DNA of 5,466 nt from Dehalococcoidia bacterium (GTDB lineage Bacteria > Chloroflexota > Dehalococcoidia > UBA3495 > JAAXIE01), in assembly GCA_012270525.1 (NCBI GenBank), contig JAAXIE010000070.1, positions 1-5,466 on the forward strand, in the 5' to 3' direction. Numbering within the stretch: position 1 is the stretch's first letter; every line of letters begins with the position of its first letter. A program made the position numbers and the translations under genes. Shown in pieces: positions 1 through 5,466 of this stretch. Under the pieces are notes generated by a model, which saw only the letters and a list, made by a program, of their open reading frames with translations, was not told where the DNA came from and searched no databases.

Positions 1-167
1 CGGCGGTTGTTGTGGATGTCGCTGAAGAGAAGGTAGCCACCCTCTTTCCACCACAGCGGGCCTTCCGCGGGCCCCATGTCGCCGCCGTAACCACCGGCCA
101 ATTCCTCGACGGTGGCGTCAAGATCGATGATCCGCTCCAGTTCGGGTGCGTGCTGCTCGATTGGCAT
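1..167 (-). CDS. SMP-30/gluconolactonase-like protein, N-terminal part (runs off the left edge)
   Basis: Only the first 55 codons plus two bases are in the window. The translation starts MPIEQHAPELERIIDLD and continues to a segment reading AEGPLWWKEGGYLLFSDI then HNNR (residues 34-55). This is the first blade of the SMP-30/gluconolactonase/LRE-type six-bladed beta-propeller. In that family the Glu of the E-G/S-P-x-W motif (here E35) binds the catalytic divalent metal, and members usually hydrolyse sugar lactones or related esters. There is no signal peptide, so a cytoplasmic location is likely. The start is fixed by a perfect AGGAGG five bases upstream. The gene begins 29 bases after the ABC transporter stop, so the two are probably co-transcribed. 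The actual substrate cannot be told from this fragment. The family call is fairly secure, the enzymatic call less so. Confidence 0.82.
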   Translation of the reverse strand, partial: MPIEQHAPELERIIDLDATVEELAGGYGGDMGPAEGPLWWKEGGYLLFSDIHNNR

Positions 168-172
168 GACGG

Positions 173-178
173 CCTCCT
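173..178 (-). promoter_or_regulatory. Ribosome binding site of the SMP-30-like gene
   Basis: The minus strand reads AGGAGG, then CCGTC, then ATG. This is a full Shine-Dalgarno match at a 5-base spacing. It lies inside the 29-base gap after the ABC stop codon, so the downstream gene can be translated from a shared transcript. I see no separate promoter in the gap. Confidence 0.85.
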
Positions 179-196
179 GTGCTGTCGTTGAGGGTC

Positions 197-265
197 CTAG
201 TGGTGGTGATGCCCCGAGTGGCCCATGTCCGGCATCCTGGCCGAGTGGCCGTGGCCGGTCCCGTG
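197..265 (-). other. Histidine-rich C-terminal tail of the ABC exporter ending in four His
   Basis: The last 22 residues (1248-1269) hold 8 histidines and finish with GHHHH just before a TAG stop. Met residues at 1258 and 1261 lie between the His clusters. The tail directly follows ATPase 2, the same place relative to its ATPase that the His-rich linker has relative to ATPase 1. It should lie in the cytoplasm. A metal- or heme-binding or sensing role is inferred from composition only. Confidence 0.85.
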
Positions 266-3200
266 TGGTTCCACGGCCGGACGTTCCCCCACACCATTGA
301 CCAACTGGGCGGCGACCAAGCCAGCGTAGAGGCCTTTCTGGTGGAGCAACTCGTGATGGGTCCCCTGCTCTACCATGTCGCCGTCGTCGAGCACGACGAT
401 GCTATCGGCATCGCGCACCGTGGAGAGGCGGTGAGCAATGACGAGGGTGGTGCGTCCCTGCATCAGGCGGTCGAGGGCTAGACGCAGTTGCTGTTCGTTG
501 ACTGCGTCGAGGTGGGAAGTGGCCTCATCGAGAATGAGCACGGGGGCGTTCTTGAGCAGGGCGCGTGCGATGGCGATGCGCTGCCTCTGGCCGCCGGAGA
601 GTTGTGTACCGCGTTCCCCGACCACGGTCTCGTACCCGTCGGGAAAGGCGGTGATGAAGTCGTGGGCGTTGGCCTGTCGGGCTGCTTCCTCGACCTCCTC
701 GTCGTTGGCGTCCGGCTTGCCCAATCGCAGGTTGGCGCGGATGGTGTCGTTGAACAGGTATGTGTCCTGGGATACCAGGGCTATCTGCCCCCGCAAATCG
801 TCGAGGGTGAAGGAGCGCAGGTCGTCGCTCTCCAGCACCACCCGGCCGGTATCGGGGTCCCAGAACCGCATGAGCAGGTTGGCGCAGGTGGTCTTGCCCG
901 CACCAGACGGTCCCACCAGTGCAGTGGTGCGCCCGGGAGGGAGGTCGAAGGATACCTGGTGCAGGGCTTGTGGTTCGTGACTGCCATAGGCGAAGGAGAC
1001 GTCCTCGAACCTGATTGCGGGGGCGGAGCCCGGGTTGCGGGTACCTGGCCCGTCGACCACCGGAACGGGTTCGTCGTGCACCCCAAAGACACGGCGGGCG
1101 GAGGCGGCCGTCTCCATCAGTTGCTTGATGGTGCGGGCGATGTCGGTTACGGGAGCAAAGGCCGCTGTGGAGAGGACCACCGAGAGGATCAGTTGAGGGC
1201 GCGACATCTCGCCTTGGGTCAATAACCAGATGCCCAGCGTCAGCACGCACAGGCTACCGAGGGCGGTCATGGCCTCGATGAACGAGACCTGGAATGATCG
1301 CACCCTGAGGAAGCGGGTCTGGAAATGGGCGAACTGCCAGCCGTTGCGGGCTATCTCGGCCTGCCTCGATGGACCCCGTCCAAAGGCTGAGACTTCGCGC
1401 AGGCCCTGGATGCTGTCCACCATGTGGGCGTGGATGTCGCCCAACCGTCCTCTCACTTCGGTCGCCAAGCGCTCGGACCGGGCTTGCGCGATCAGGGGGC
1501 TGACAGCCACTGCGACCAGGAAGGGCGCCAGCACCAGGGCCAAGGGCCAAGCGATGACGGCCAGCACTGCCAGCACTCCGGCGGGCACCACCACGGCCAC
1601 GAAAGCAGGCGTGATGGTGTGGGCAAAGAAATATTCCACCGTTTCAATGTCGCTGCCGACGATGCTGACGAGGTCTCCGGAACGCCGGCGCACCATGTAG
1701 GCAGGGGCCAGCGGGTCCAGCTTGCGATACATATCGATGCGCATCTCGTTCAGCAGCCGGTAGGCCATGTCGTGGGCCTGCCATGACTCGGCCCAGGTGA
1801 AGAAGCCCACCAAGGGCACGAAGACGCCCAGCAGGACGAGCAGCAGGGAGAGGTCCCCGCCGGTGACCACCTGTCCGACCAGCAGGGCTCCTATGACGGC
1901 CAACCCGATGACAGACCCGTGGTGGGCCACTCCCAACAGGAAGGTCAGAAGGAGTTGCCCCCACCACGGCCGGACCAGTACCAGCAAACGTGCGCCCAAC
2001 GCCAGCATTCCGGGCGTGTTGCCATGAGCGGTGCCATGACTGGAGCCGTCGCGGCCGACCGGGGCGTGAGCTTGCCCGTGGTGGCCTTGGCCTTGATGTT
2101 GCCCATGATGATGGCTCCCGTCATGGCGAGGGCCGCCATGCCCGTGCCCGTCATGTGCGGAGTTGTGATGTCCCGTTGTCCCATCGGCGTGCTCCTGCGG
2201 GACGTGGCCTACGGCGGTGGCCTGTGGCGTGCCGGTGCTATGGGCCTGAAGGCCGTCGTCCTGGGAGGTCTGCTGGTTGGCCATGAGCTGGGTGTAGACG
2301 CCACCTGCGGTCACGAGTTCGTGGTGTGTCCCCGATTCGACCAGGGTTCCCTCATCGAGCACCAGGATGCGGTCGGCCCCGATTACGCTGGAGAGACGGT
2401 GGGCGATGGTAAGGGTGGTCCTGCCCTGCATCAGGCTATCCAGGGCTCTCTGGATGGCGGCCTCGTTCTGGGTGTCGACGCTGGATAGGGCTTCGTCCAG
2501 GATCAGGATGGGCGCGTCCTTCAGCAGGGCACGGGCAATGGCGATGCGCTGACGCTGTCCGCCAGAAAGGCGCACTGCCCGCTCGCCAACTACGGTGTCA
2601 TAGTCGTGGGGGAGGGCTTGGATGAAATCGTGAGCGTTGGCAACACGGGCGGCCTCTTCGATTTCTTCCTGGCTGGCTTCGGGCTTGGCAAACCGCAGAT
2701 TCTCGGCAATGGTACCGTGGAACAGGTAGGTATCCTGCCCCACCACCGCGACGTGGCGGCGCAGGTAATCTAGGGGCAGGTCCCGCAGGTCCTGTCCGGC
2801 CAGCAGGATGCGTCCCTGCTGCGGGTCGAAGAACCGCAGAGCCAGGGACACTACGGTGGACTTGCCTGCTCCGCTGGGTCCCACCAGTCCCAGGGTCTCG
2901 CCCGCATTCAGCGTGAACGATACCTGCCCCAGGGCAGGGCGGCGCCCAGACTGGTAGCCAAAGGTTACGTTTTCGAAGGTCAGTACCGGTGGCAGCAGGG
3001 CGGGTTCCGTTCCGTTGACCTGGAGACGGGCAGTTTCCGGCTCGCGCACCTGTATGGGGGCATCGAGGATCTCGTAGACGCCCTGCGCCGAGGCCAGGGC
3101 GATCATTCCCTCGTGGCCCAACTGCACAAGCTCGCGCAGGGGCCGGAAGATTTCCACGCCCAGCATCAGAACGATGAGCAGGGGGCGCAGTTCCATGTCG

Positions 3201-4006
3201 CCCTGGCTCACCCTCCAAGCACCATAACCAAGGGCCAGGGCAGCTCCAGCCGAGATGCCCATCAGGGTGACGGCACCGGTGAGGCTGTTTGCTGCCAGGA
3301 CGCCCATGGTGGCACGGAACAGAGCGCGGGAGCGGTCTGCCAGCAGGTCGCCGCGGGCGCGGCTCTGGCCGAAGGCCTTCAGGGTCGCCAAGCCCTGCAC
3401 GCTGTCGAGAAAGTCGGAGCCGAGGGCCCCGTAGGCATCACGGCGGCGGATATTCCGCAGGGTGTTCCACTTGGCCAGGGTGTTGGGGAGCATGAGGATG
3501 GCCAAGGCGAACACCACGAATATCAGGGCAATCTTCCAATCGATGAACGCCATGAAAGCGAAAATCAGGGGAGGGGTCAGAATCGCGACTGTCAAGTGGG
3601 GCAGGTAACGACCGAAGAAGGCTTCCAGCCGCTCCACGCCGTCAGCCAGGGTCAGGACCCCGTCGCCGGTACGGCTCTGGTCGAAATACCCGGGGCCGAG
3701 GGCGAGGCAGTGCTGGTACAGCTTCTCGCGCACATGGATTTTCACGATGCTTGCAGTGTGATGGCTAACCATTTCCTGGAGGTACTGGAACAGGCTGCGC
3801 AGGAGTATCAGCCCAGCCATGGCAACCAGTGGGGCGAACAGGGTGGAGAAGTCTGCTCCCTCGTGAATGACCTGCACGATGACGACCCCCGCCACTGCCA
3901 GGCGGGCTACGCCGGAGCCCATGGCAAGCAGACCGAGGACGGAAGCGAGGAGGATGCGTAGCCGGACGCCGGGGGTGTAGGACAGCAGGCGGGGATCGAG
4001 ATGCAT
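197..4006 (-). CDS. Fused CydDC-like ABC exporter with two histidine-rich segments
   Basis: This 1269-residue protein joins two complete ABC half-transporters. The first membrane domain covers about residues 15-320. ATPase 1 covers about 341-577, with Walker A GPSGAGKST at 376-384, Q-loop Q424, signature LSGGQ 480-484, Walker B ending D504-E505 and H-loop H536. The second membrane domain covers about 668-975. ATPase 2 covers about 998-1235, with Walker A 1032-1040, Q1080, LSGGQ 1136-1140, D1160-E1161 and H1192. Both ATP sites therefore look catalytically intact. The first membrane domain resembles CydD (FFGRYLPHL, then FLDSVQGLATLKAFG). The second resembles CydC (LDPLAPAY, then RRRSGDLVS). 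In E. coli, CydDC is a heterodimer in the inner membrane needed for cytochrome bd assembly and linked to cysteine/glutathione export and heme handling. Fused forms are known. Unusual here are the His-rich linker (589-661) and the His-rich C-terminus (1248-1269). No cydAB lies in the window, so the substrate is open: thiol, heme, metal complex or drug. I withhold a gene symbol for that reason. The start is supported by a GAGGT site 8 bases upstream. Confidence 0.93.
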   Translation of the reverse strand: MHLDPRLLSYTPGVRLRILLASVLGLLAMGSGVARLAVAGVVIVQVIHEGADFSTLFAPLVAMAGLILLRSLFQYLQEMVSHHTASIVKIHVREKLYQHCLALGPGYFDQSRTGDGVLTLADGVERLEAFFGRYLPHLTVAILTPPLIFAFMAFIDWKIALIFVVFALAILMLPNTLAKWNTLRNIRRRDAYGALGSDFLDSVQGLATLKAFGQSRARGDLLADRSRALFRATMGVLAANSLTGAVTLMGISAGAALALGYGAWRVSQGDMELRPLLIVLMLGVEIFRPLRELVQLGHEGMIALASAQGVYEILDAPIQVREPETARLQVNGTEPALLPPVLTFENVTFGYQSGRRPALGQVSFTLNAGETLGLVGPSGAGKSTVVSLALRFFDPQQGRILLAGQDLRDLPLDYLRRHVAVVGQDTYLFHGTIAENLRFAKPEASQEEIEEAARVANAHDFIQALPHDYDTVVGERAVRLSGGQRQRIAIARALLKDAPILILDEALSSVDTQNEAAIQRALDSLMQGRTTLTIAHRLSSVIGADRILVLDEGTLVESGTHHELVTAGGVYTQLMANQQTSQDDGLQAHSTGTPQATAVGHVPQEHADGTTGHHNSAHDGHGHGGPRHDGSHHHGQHQGQGHHGQAHAPVGRDGSSHGTAHGNTPGMLALGARLLVLVRPWWGQLLLTFLLGVAHHGSVIGLAVIGALLVGQVVTGGDLSLLLVLLGVFVPLVGFFTWAESWQAHDMAYRLLNEMRIDMYRKLDPLAPAYMVRRRSGDLVSIVGSDIETVEYFFAHTITPAFVAVVVPAGVLAVLAVIAWPLALVLAPFLVAVAVSPLIAQARSERLATEVRGRLGDIHAHMVDSIQGLREVSAFGRGPSRQAEIARNGWQFAHFQTRFLRVRSFQVSFIEAMTALGSLCVLTLGIWLLTQGEMSRPQLILSVVLSTAAFAPVTDIARTIKQLMETAASARRVFGVHDEPVPVVDGPGTRNPGSAPAIRFEDVSFAYGSHEPQALHQVSFDLPPGRTTALVGPSGAGKTTCANLLMRFWDPDTGRVVLESDDLRSFTLDDLRGQIALVSQDTYLFNDTIRANLRLGKPDANDEEVEEAARQANAHDFITAFPDGYETVVGERGTQLSGGQRQRIAIARALLKNAPVLILDEATSHLDAVNEQQLRLALDRLMQGRTTLVIAHRLSTVRDADSIVVLDDGDMVEQGTHHELLHQKGLYAGLVAAQLVNGVGERPAVEPHGTGHGHSARMPDMGHSGHHHH
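2024..2242 (-). other. Histidine-rich linker between the two halves of the ABC exporter
   Basis: Residues 589-661 contain 18 histidines in 73 positions, mixed mainly with Gly, Asp, Gln, Ser and Thr. Examples are TGHHNSAHDGHGHGG and SHHHGQHQGQGHHG. The segment starts soon after the end of ATPase 1 and stops a few residues before the second membrane domain begins at about 668, so it should be a flexible cytoplasmic linker. Similar His-rich loops bind Zn, Ni, Co or Cu in other transporters and chaperones. Heme binding is also possible given the CydDC resemblance. The binding role is inferred. Confidence 0.85.
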
Positions 4007-4014
4007 ATAGGGCT

Positions 4015-4020
4015 ACCTCA
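4015..4020 (-). promoter_or_regulatory. Ribosome binding site of the ABC exporter gene
   Basis: The minus strand reads TGAGGT, then eight bases, then ATG at 4006. It is a moderate Shine-Dalgarno match with normal spacing, and it supports the start that gives MHLDPRLLSY. Confidence 0.65.
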
Positions 4021-4037
4021 AACCAAGCAGGACTGAA

Positions 4038-4057
4038 CCCTGAGGGGACCCTCAGGG
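4038..4057. promoter_or_regulatory. Perfect 9-2-9 palindrome, likely operator of the ABC gene
   Basis: CCCTGAGGG (4038-4046) and CCCTCAGGG (4049-4057) are exact reverse complements separated by two bases. The repeat lies 4 bases downstream of a consensus extended -10 box on the minus strand, so it covers the expected transcription start. That is a classic position for a dimeric repressor to block initiation. As RNA it could form a short stem, but no T-run follows on the minus strand, so it is a poor terminator for the MOSC gene. The regulator is unknown. Confidence 0.6.
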
Positions 4058-4061
4058 CGGG

Positions 4062-4070
4062 ATTATAGCA
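4062..4070 (-). promoter_or_regulatory. Extended -10 promoter for the ABC / SMP-30 operon
   Basis: The minus strand reads TGCTATAAT, a perfect TATAAT with the TG-N extension. Transcription should start near 4052-4058, giving a leader of about 45-52 bases before the ABC start codon. No good -35 box is visible at 16-18 bases (the hexamer at 17 bases is CCACGC), which fits an extended -10 promoter that depends little on -35 contacts. Confidence 0.65.
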
Positions 4071-4113
4071 TGGGATGACGCCATGCGTGGTGCGACCCCA
4101 CCATGGGAGGCTC

Positions 4114-4875
4114 CTAATCGACAACCTCGACTCGATCACCCACGGCGGCTTCGCCCGGACACTCCACGATGGCATACACGCCGAAATAGGCGGCGATGGG
4201 GTTGGGGCGATAGCTCATAATCAGGCCCAGGGTGTCCACGTCACGCTGGCCCGTGTCGGGGTCGTGGGTGGTGATGGCGCAGCGCGGGTCGGGGGAGATC
4301 ATCCGCAAGCGCAAGCGGTCGCCGATCTGGATGGCACGACCCAGCCAGCGGTCTTCCTCGTGGGGCTGGCAGCCTTCGAGCAGGAAGTTGGGGCGAAACC
4401 TGCGCCCGTCGAAGGGGTCGCCTCCTGCTACAGCACCCAACTGGAGCAGCGACCCTTGGGAGAGCACGGATACGGGGAACTCGTCGTAGCACTGGCCGGG
4501 TTGGTCGGCCCGCACCAGCCGGAGAGGCACGCCAGCAGCCTGCGATAAGGCAGAGCCCCAATCGCCTTCGAGGACGTGGCCACGCGTCACGCGTCCCCAC
4601 ATGCGAGTCGACACCTGCTCCCCCTCGACTAGTCCTTCTTCCACCAGCATTCCGCCGGGCAACGTGAGTTGCAGATGTTCGGGTGCGACCTGGTAGGAGG
4701 TTTTCACCTGCACCAGCCAGCCCAACTGCCGCTGGGTCACCAGTTGACCAGCGTCGTCGATGATGTAGAACCGCCGGTCTTCGAGAATACCGGGAAGCTC
4801 CACGGTCACCCTTTCAGGACTCACCAGACCGGCCGACTTCACGGGAGCCACATGAATCGCGGCGACAGTTATCAT
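4114..4875 (-). CDS. MOSC-domain protein with N-terminal MOSC_N beta-barrel domain
   Basis: This 253-residue protein has the two-domain layout of YcbX/mARC-type MOSC proteins. The MOSC_N part comes first (V12-K13-S14 of the PVKS motif, D33-R34, T47-Q48-R49). The MOSC core covers about residues 100-250, with SVLSQGSL (136-143), FRPNFLLEG (160-168), EDRWLGR (174-180) and PDPRCAITTHDPDTGQRDVD (195-214). C199 in the RC motif matches the conserved MOSC cysteine, which coordinates molybdenum in mARC/YcbX relatives or carries sulfur in Moco sulfurases. The length is typical of this class, and no ferredoxin-like extension such as in E. coli YcbX is present. It is probably a soluble cytoplasmic molybdenum-cofactor enzyme, possibly reducing N-hydroxylated compounds, but the substrate is not readable. 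The start (MITVAAIHVAPVKS) matches family N-termini even though it lacks a Shine-Dalgarno site. The gene diverges from the exported-protein gene at 5106. Confidence 0.88.
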   Translation of the reverse strand: MITVAAIHVAPVKSAGLVSPERVTVELPGILEDRRFYIIDDAGQLVTQRQLGWLVQVKTSYQVAPEHLQLTLPGGMLVEEGLVEGEQVSTRMWGRVTRGHVLEGDWGSALSQAAGVPLRLVRADQPGQCYDEFPVSVLSQGSLLQLGAVAGGDPFDGRRFRPNFLLEGCQPHEEDRWLGRAIQIGDRLRLRMISPDPRCAITTHDPDTGQRDVDTLGLIMSYRPNPIAAYFGVYAIVECPGEAAVGDRVEVVD

Positions 4876-4888
4876 CCCGCGGATGATA
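4870..4888. promoter_or_regulatory. 8-3-8 palindrome over the MOSC -10 box and start codon
   Basis: TATCATCC (4870-4877) and GGATGATA (4881-4888) are exact reverse complements around CGC. On the minus strand the right arm supplies TATCAT as a -10 box (4888-4883). A start 7 bases downstream falls at about 4876, next to the ATG at 4875. With no Shine-Dalgarno upstream, a leaderless mRNA is likely. Only one arm would be transcribed, so the repeat would act as DNA, as an operator. The -35 region (TTCCGG at 4911-4906) is weak. The promoter call is an inference. Confidence 0.5.
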
Positions 4889-4986
4889 CGCCCTGGGCAG
4901 GCGGGCCGGAAGTGCCTTCAGGGTGAATTCCCGGCATCAGCCCTTGAGATGATGTAGTAGCTAGCACCCATGTCCTACAGAAAGCA

Positions 4987-5014
4987 TTGACATATCTCAC
5001 ATCAGTCTGATACT
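4987..5014 (+). promoter_or_regulatory. Sigma70-like promoter for the exported-protein gene
   Basis: A perfect -35 TTGACA (4987-4992) is followed after 16 bases by GATACT (5009-5014), a 4-of-6 match to TATAAT. Transcription would start near 5021, giving a leader of about 85 bases before the ATG at 5106. Confidence 0.5.
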
Positions 5015-5038
5015 CCGGATATTGACAGTCCGCACATC
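4987..5038 (+). repeat. Two direct repeats, TTGACA-N5-CACATC
   Basis: TTGACA-N5-CACATC occurs at 4987-5003 and again at 5022-5038, a 35-base period. Twelve of 17 positions are fixed in both copies, and a GAT follows each at nearly the same distance. The first copy supplies the -35 box and the second lies at the expected transcription start. They may be binding sites for a regulator or a duplicated promoter of which only the first kept a usable -10. Confidence 0.5.
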
Positions 5039-5091
5039 GCTCGATGGGAGAGGAGGTGCAAGCCTTGTTGCCAGCCCCAACGCAACATGCT

Positions 5092-5097
5092 AAGGAG
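5092..5097 (+). promoter_or_regulatory. Ribosome binding site of the exported-protein gene
   Basis: AAGGAG is followed by eight bases and then ATG at 5106. The match and spacing are normal and fix the start of the rightward gene. Confidence 0.75.
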
Positions 5098-5105
5098 ACA
5101 CGACA

Positions 5106-5466
5106 ATGCGATTGCTCCGACACTTCCCATACGCGGTCCCTGCCGGGCTGGTAGCCCTGTTACTGGCCCTCATCTTCATGGGCGTCTCATCCACTCCCAT
5201 CGACGAGTCGGCCCGGGTGGACCTGGCCGACATTAGTGAACACGTCGTTCGGGAGATGTACGACCCCTCCGGTGCGATGATCAACCCCGACCGGAAGATG
5301 CAGTCCATCGCCAGGACCAACCCCGGAGGATTCGGCGGCTACTACTTCTCGGACAACGACCCGTCCACGGTATACGTCTACATGCTGGATGTGACCGAGG
5401 TCGCAGCTGCTGAGGCAGCCTTCAGGGCGGCTCAACCTGAGGACGAGGAGTACACCACCGTTATAC
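5106..5466 (+). CDS. Exported protein of unknown function, N-terminal 120 residues (runs off the right edge)
   Basis: The frame is open from the ATG to the window end. The N-terminus has basic residues (MRLLRH) followed by a hydrophobic core at residues 9-28 and then VSSTPIDE. This is a signal peptide with possible cleavage near residues 28-30, or else a membrane anchor. The mature part starts with an acidic, mixed region. It then shows GGFGGYYFSDND (residues 74-85) and VYVYMLD (89-95), followed by an Ala-rich helix (EVAAAEAAFRAA). A similar G-F-G-G-aromatic, beta-strand VYV-LxD, Ala-helix arrangement is, as I recall, found in propeptide-like N-terminal domains of secreted proteins such as trypsin-like proteases. 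No catalytic residues are inside the window, so the function stays open. The good ribosome binding site and promoter support a real gene. Confidence 0.72.
   Translation, partial: MRLLRHFPYAVPAGLVALLLALIFMGVSSTPIDESARVDLADISEHVVREMYDPSGAMINPDRKMQSIARTNPGGFGGYYFSDNDPSTVYVYMLDVTEVAAAEAAFRAAQPEDEEYTTVI

Larger units (their letters stand above)
4007..4113. other. Intergenic region between the MOSC and ABC genes
   Basis: These 107 bases hold the extended -10 box, the 9-2-9 palindrome and the ribosome binding site of the ABC gene. They also hold a weak hairpin (arms 4088-4092 and 4099-4103) just after the MOSC stop. Its 5-bp stem without a T-run is not a convincing terminator. With its own promoter here, the ABC gene need not depend on read-through from the MOSC gene. 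Confidence 0.6.
4876..5105. other. Divergent intergenic region, MOSC gene to exported-protein gene
   Basis: These 230 bases hold most of the MOSC promoter palindrome at the left end. Further right they hold a TTGACA promoter for the rightward gene, two direct repeats and two Shine-Dalgarno-like sites. The stretch from about 4890 to 4980 shows no gene, RNA structure or repeat that I can support. Confidence 0.6.

Noticed and set aside
525..1250. Minus-strand open frame of 241 codons within the ABC gene
   Set aside because: It is a frame-shifted reading of ATPase 2 coding sequence, rich in Arg, Pro and Gly, with no recognisable domain.
2006..2008. Internal ATG (residue 667) as the start of a separate second half-transporter gene
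   Set aside because: The frame is continuous through the His-rich linker and no Shine-Dalgarno precedes this ATG, so a single fused protein is the simpler reading.
2024..2242. DNA tandem repeat or minisatellite in the His-rich coding segment
   Set aside because: The repeated CAT/CAC codons come from amino-acid composition. I could not find a fixed repeat unit at the DNA level.
3113..3961. Long plus-strand open frame opposite the first half of the ABC gene
   Set aside because: It is the reverse complement of well-conserved transporter sequence, its translation is Gln/Gly/His-rich with no family motif, and it has no independent ribosome binding site. It is a GC-driven shadow.
4038..4057. The 9-2-9 palindrome read as a terminator of the MOSC gene
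   Set aside because: The minus strand continues TTCAGTCC after the stem, with no T-run, and the repeat lies downstream of a consensus -10 box. Operator is the better reading.
4088..4103. Small hairpin just after the MOSC stop codon as a terminator
   Set aside because: The stem is only 5 base pairs (TGGTG/CACCA) and no T-run follows on the minus strand.
5090..5435. Minus-strand open frames opposite the exported-protein gene
   Set aside because: The plus-strand frame has a signal peptide, a ribosome binding site and a promoter. The antisense frames have none of these and are best read as shadows.

Overview
The window is about 60% or more G+C. It looks like an ordinary chromosomal stretch from a free-living, GC-rich bacterium with Shine-Dalgarno sites and sigma70-like promoters. 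The gene set (SMP-30-type lactonase, fused CydDC-like ABC exporter, two-domain MOSC protein, secreted protein with an FGGYYF-type segment) would fit Chloroflexota or an actinobacterium-like lineage. That assignment is weak and rests on general resemblance only.

Layout: three genes run leftwards on the minus strand and one runs rightwards at the right end. From right to left on the minus strand they are a MOSC-domain protein (4114-4875), a 1269-residue ABC transporter made of two complete half-transporters in one chain (197-4006), and the first 55 codons of an SMP-30/gluconolactonase-like protein (167 to beyond the left edge). The ABC and SMP-30 genes are 29 bases apart, with a strong ribosome binding site in the gap, so they are probably one operon. 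On the plus strand, the start of an exported protein (5106 to beyond the right edge) diverges from the MOSC gene across a 230-base intergenic region.

The most distinctive item is the ABC protein. Its order is membrane domain, ATPase, histidine-rich linker, membrane domain, ATPase, histidine-rich tail, so a His-rich segment follows each ATPase domain and the protein ends in four histidines. The two halves resemble CydD and CydC, whose E. coli relatives are linked to thiol export and heme handling for cytochrome bd. The His-rich segments suggest binding of a metal or heme, which is an inference.

Each promoter region carries its own repeat. A 9-2-9 palindrome lies at the predicted start of ABC transcription. 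An 8-3-8 palindrome spans the -10 box and start codon of the apparently leaderless MOSC gene. Two direct repeats of TTGACA-N5-CACATC lie upstream of the exported-protein gene. These look like operators and are the best regulatory leads. I see no mobile element, CRISPR array, RNA gene or clear intrinsic terminator.
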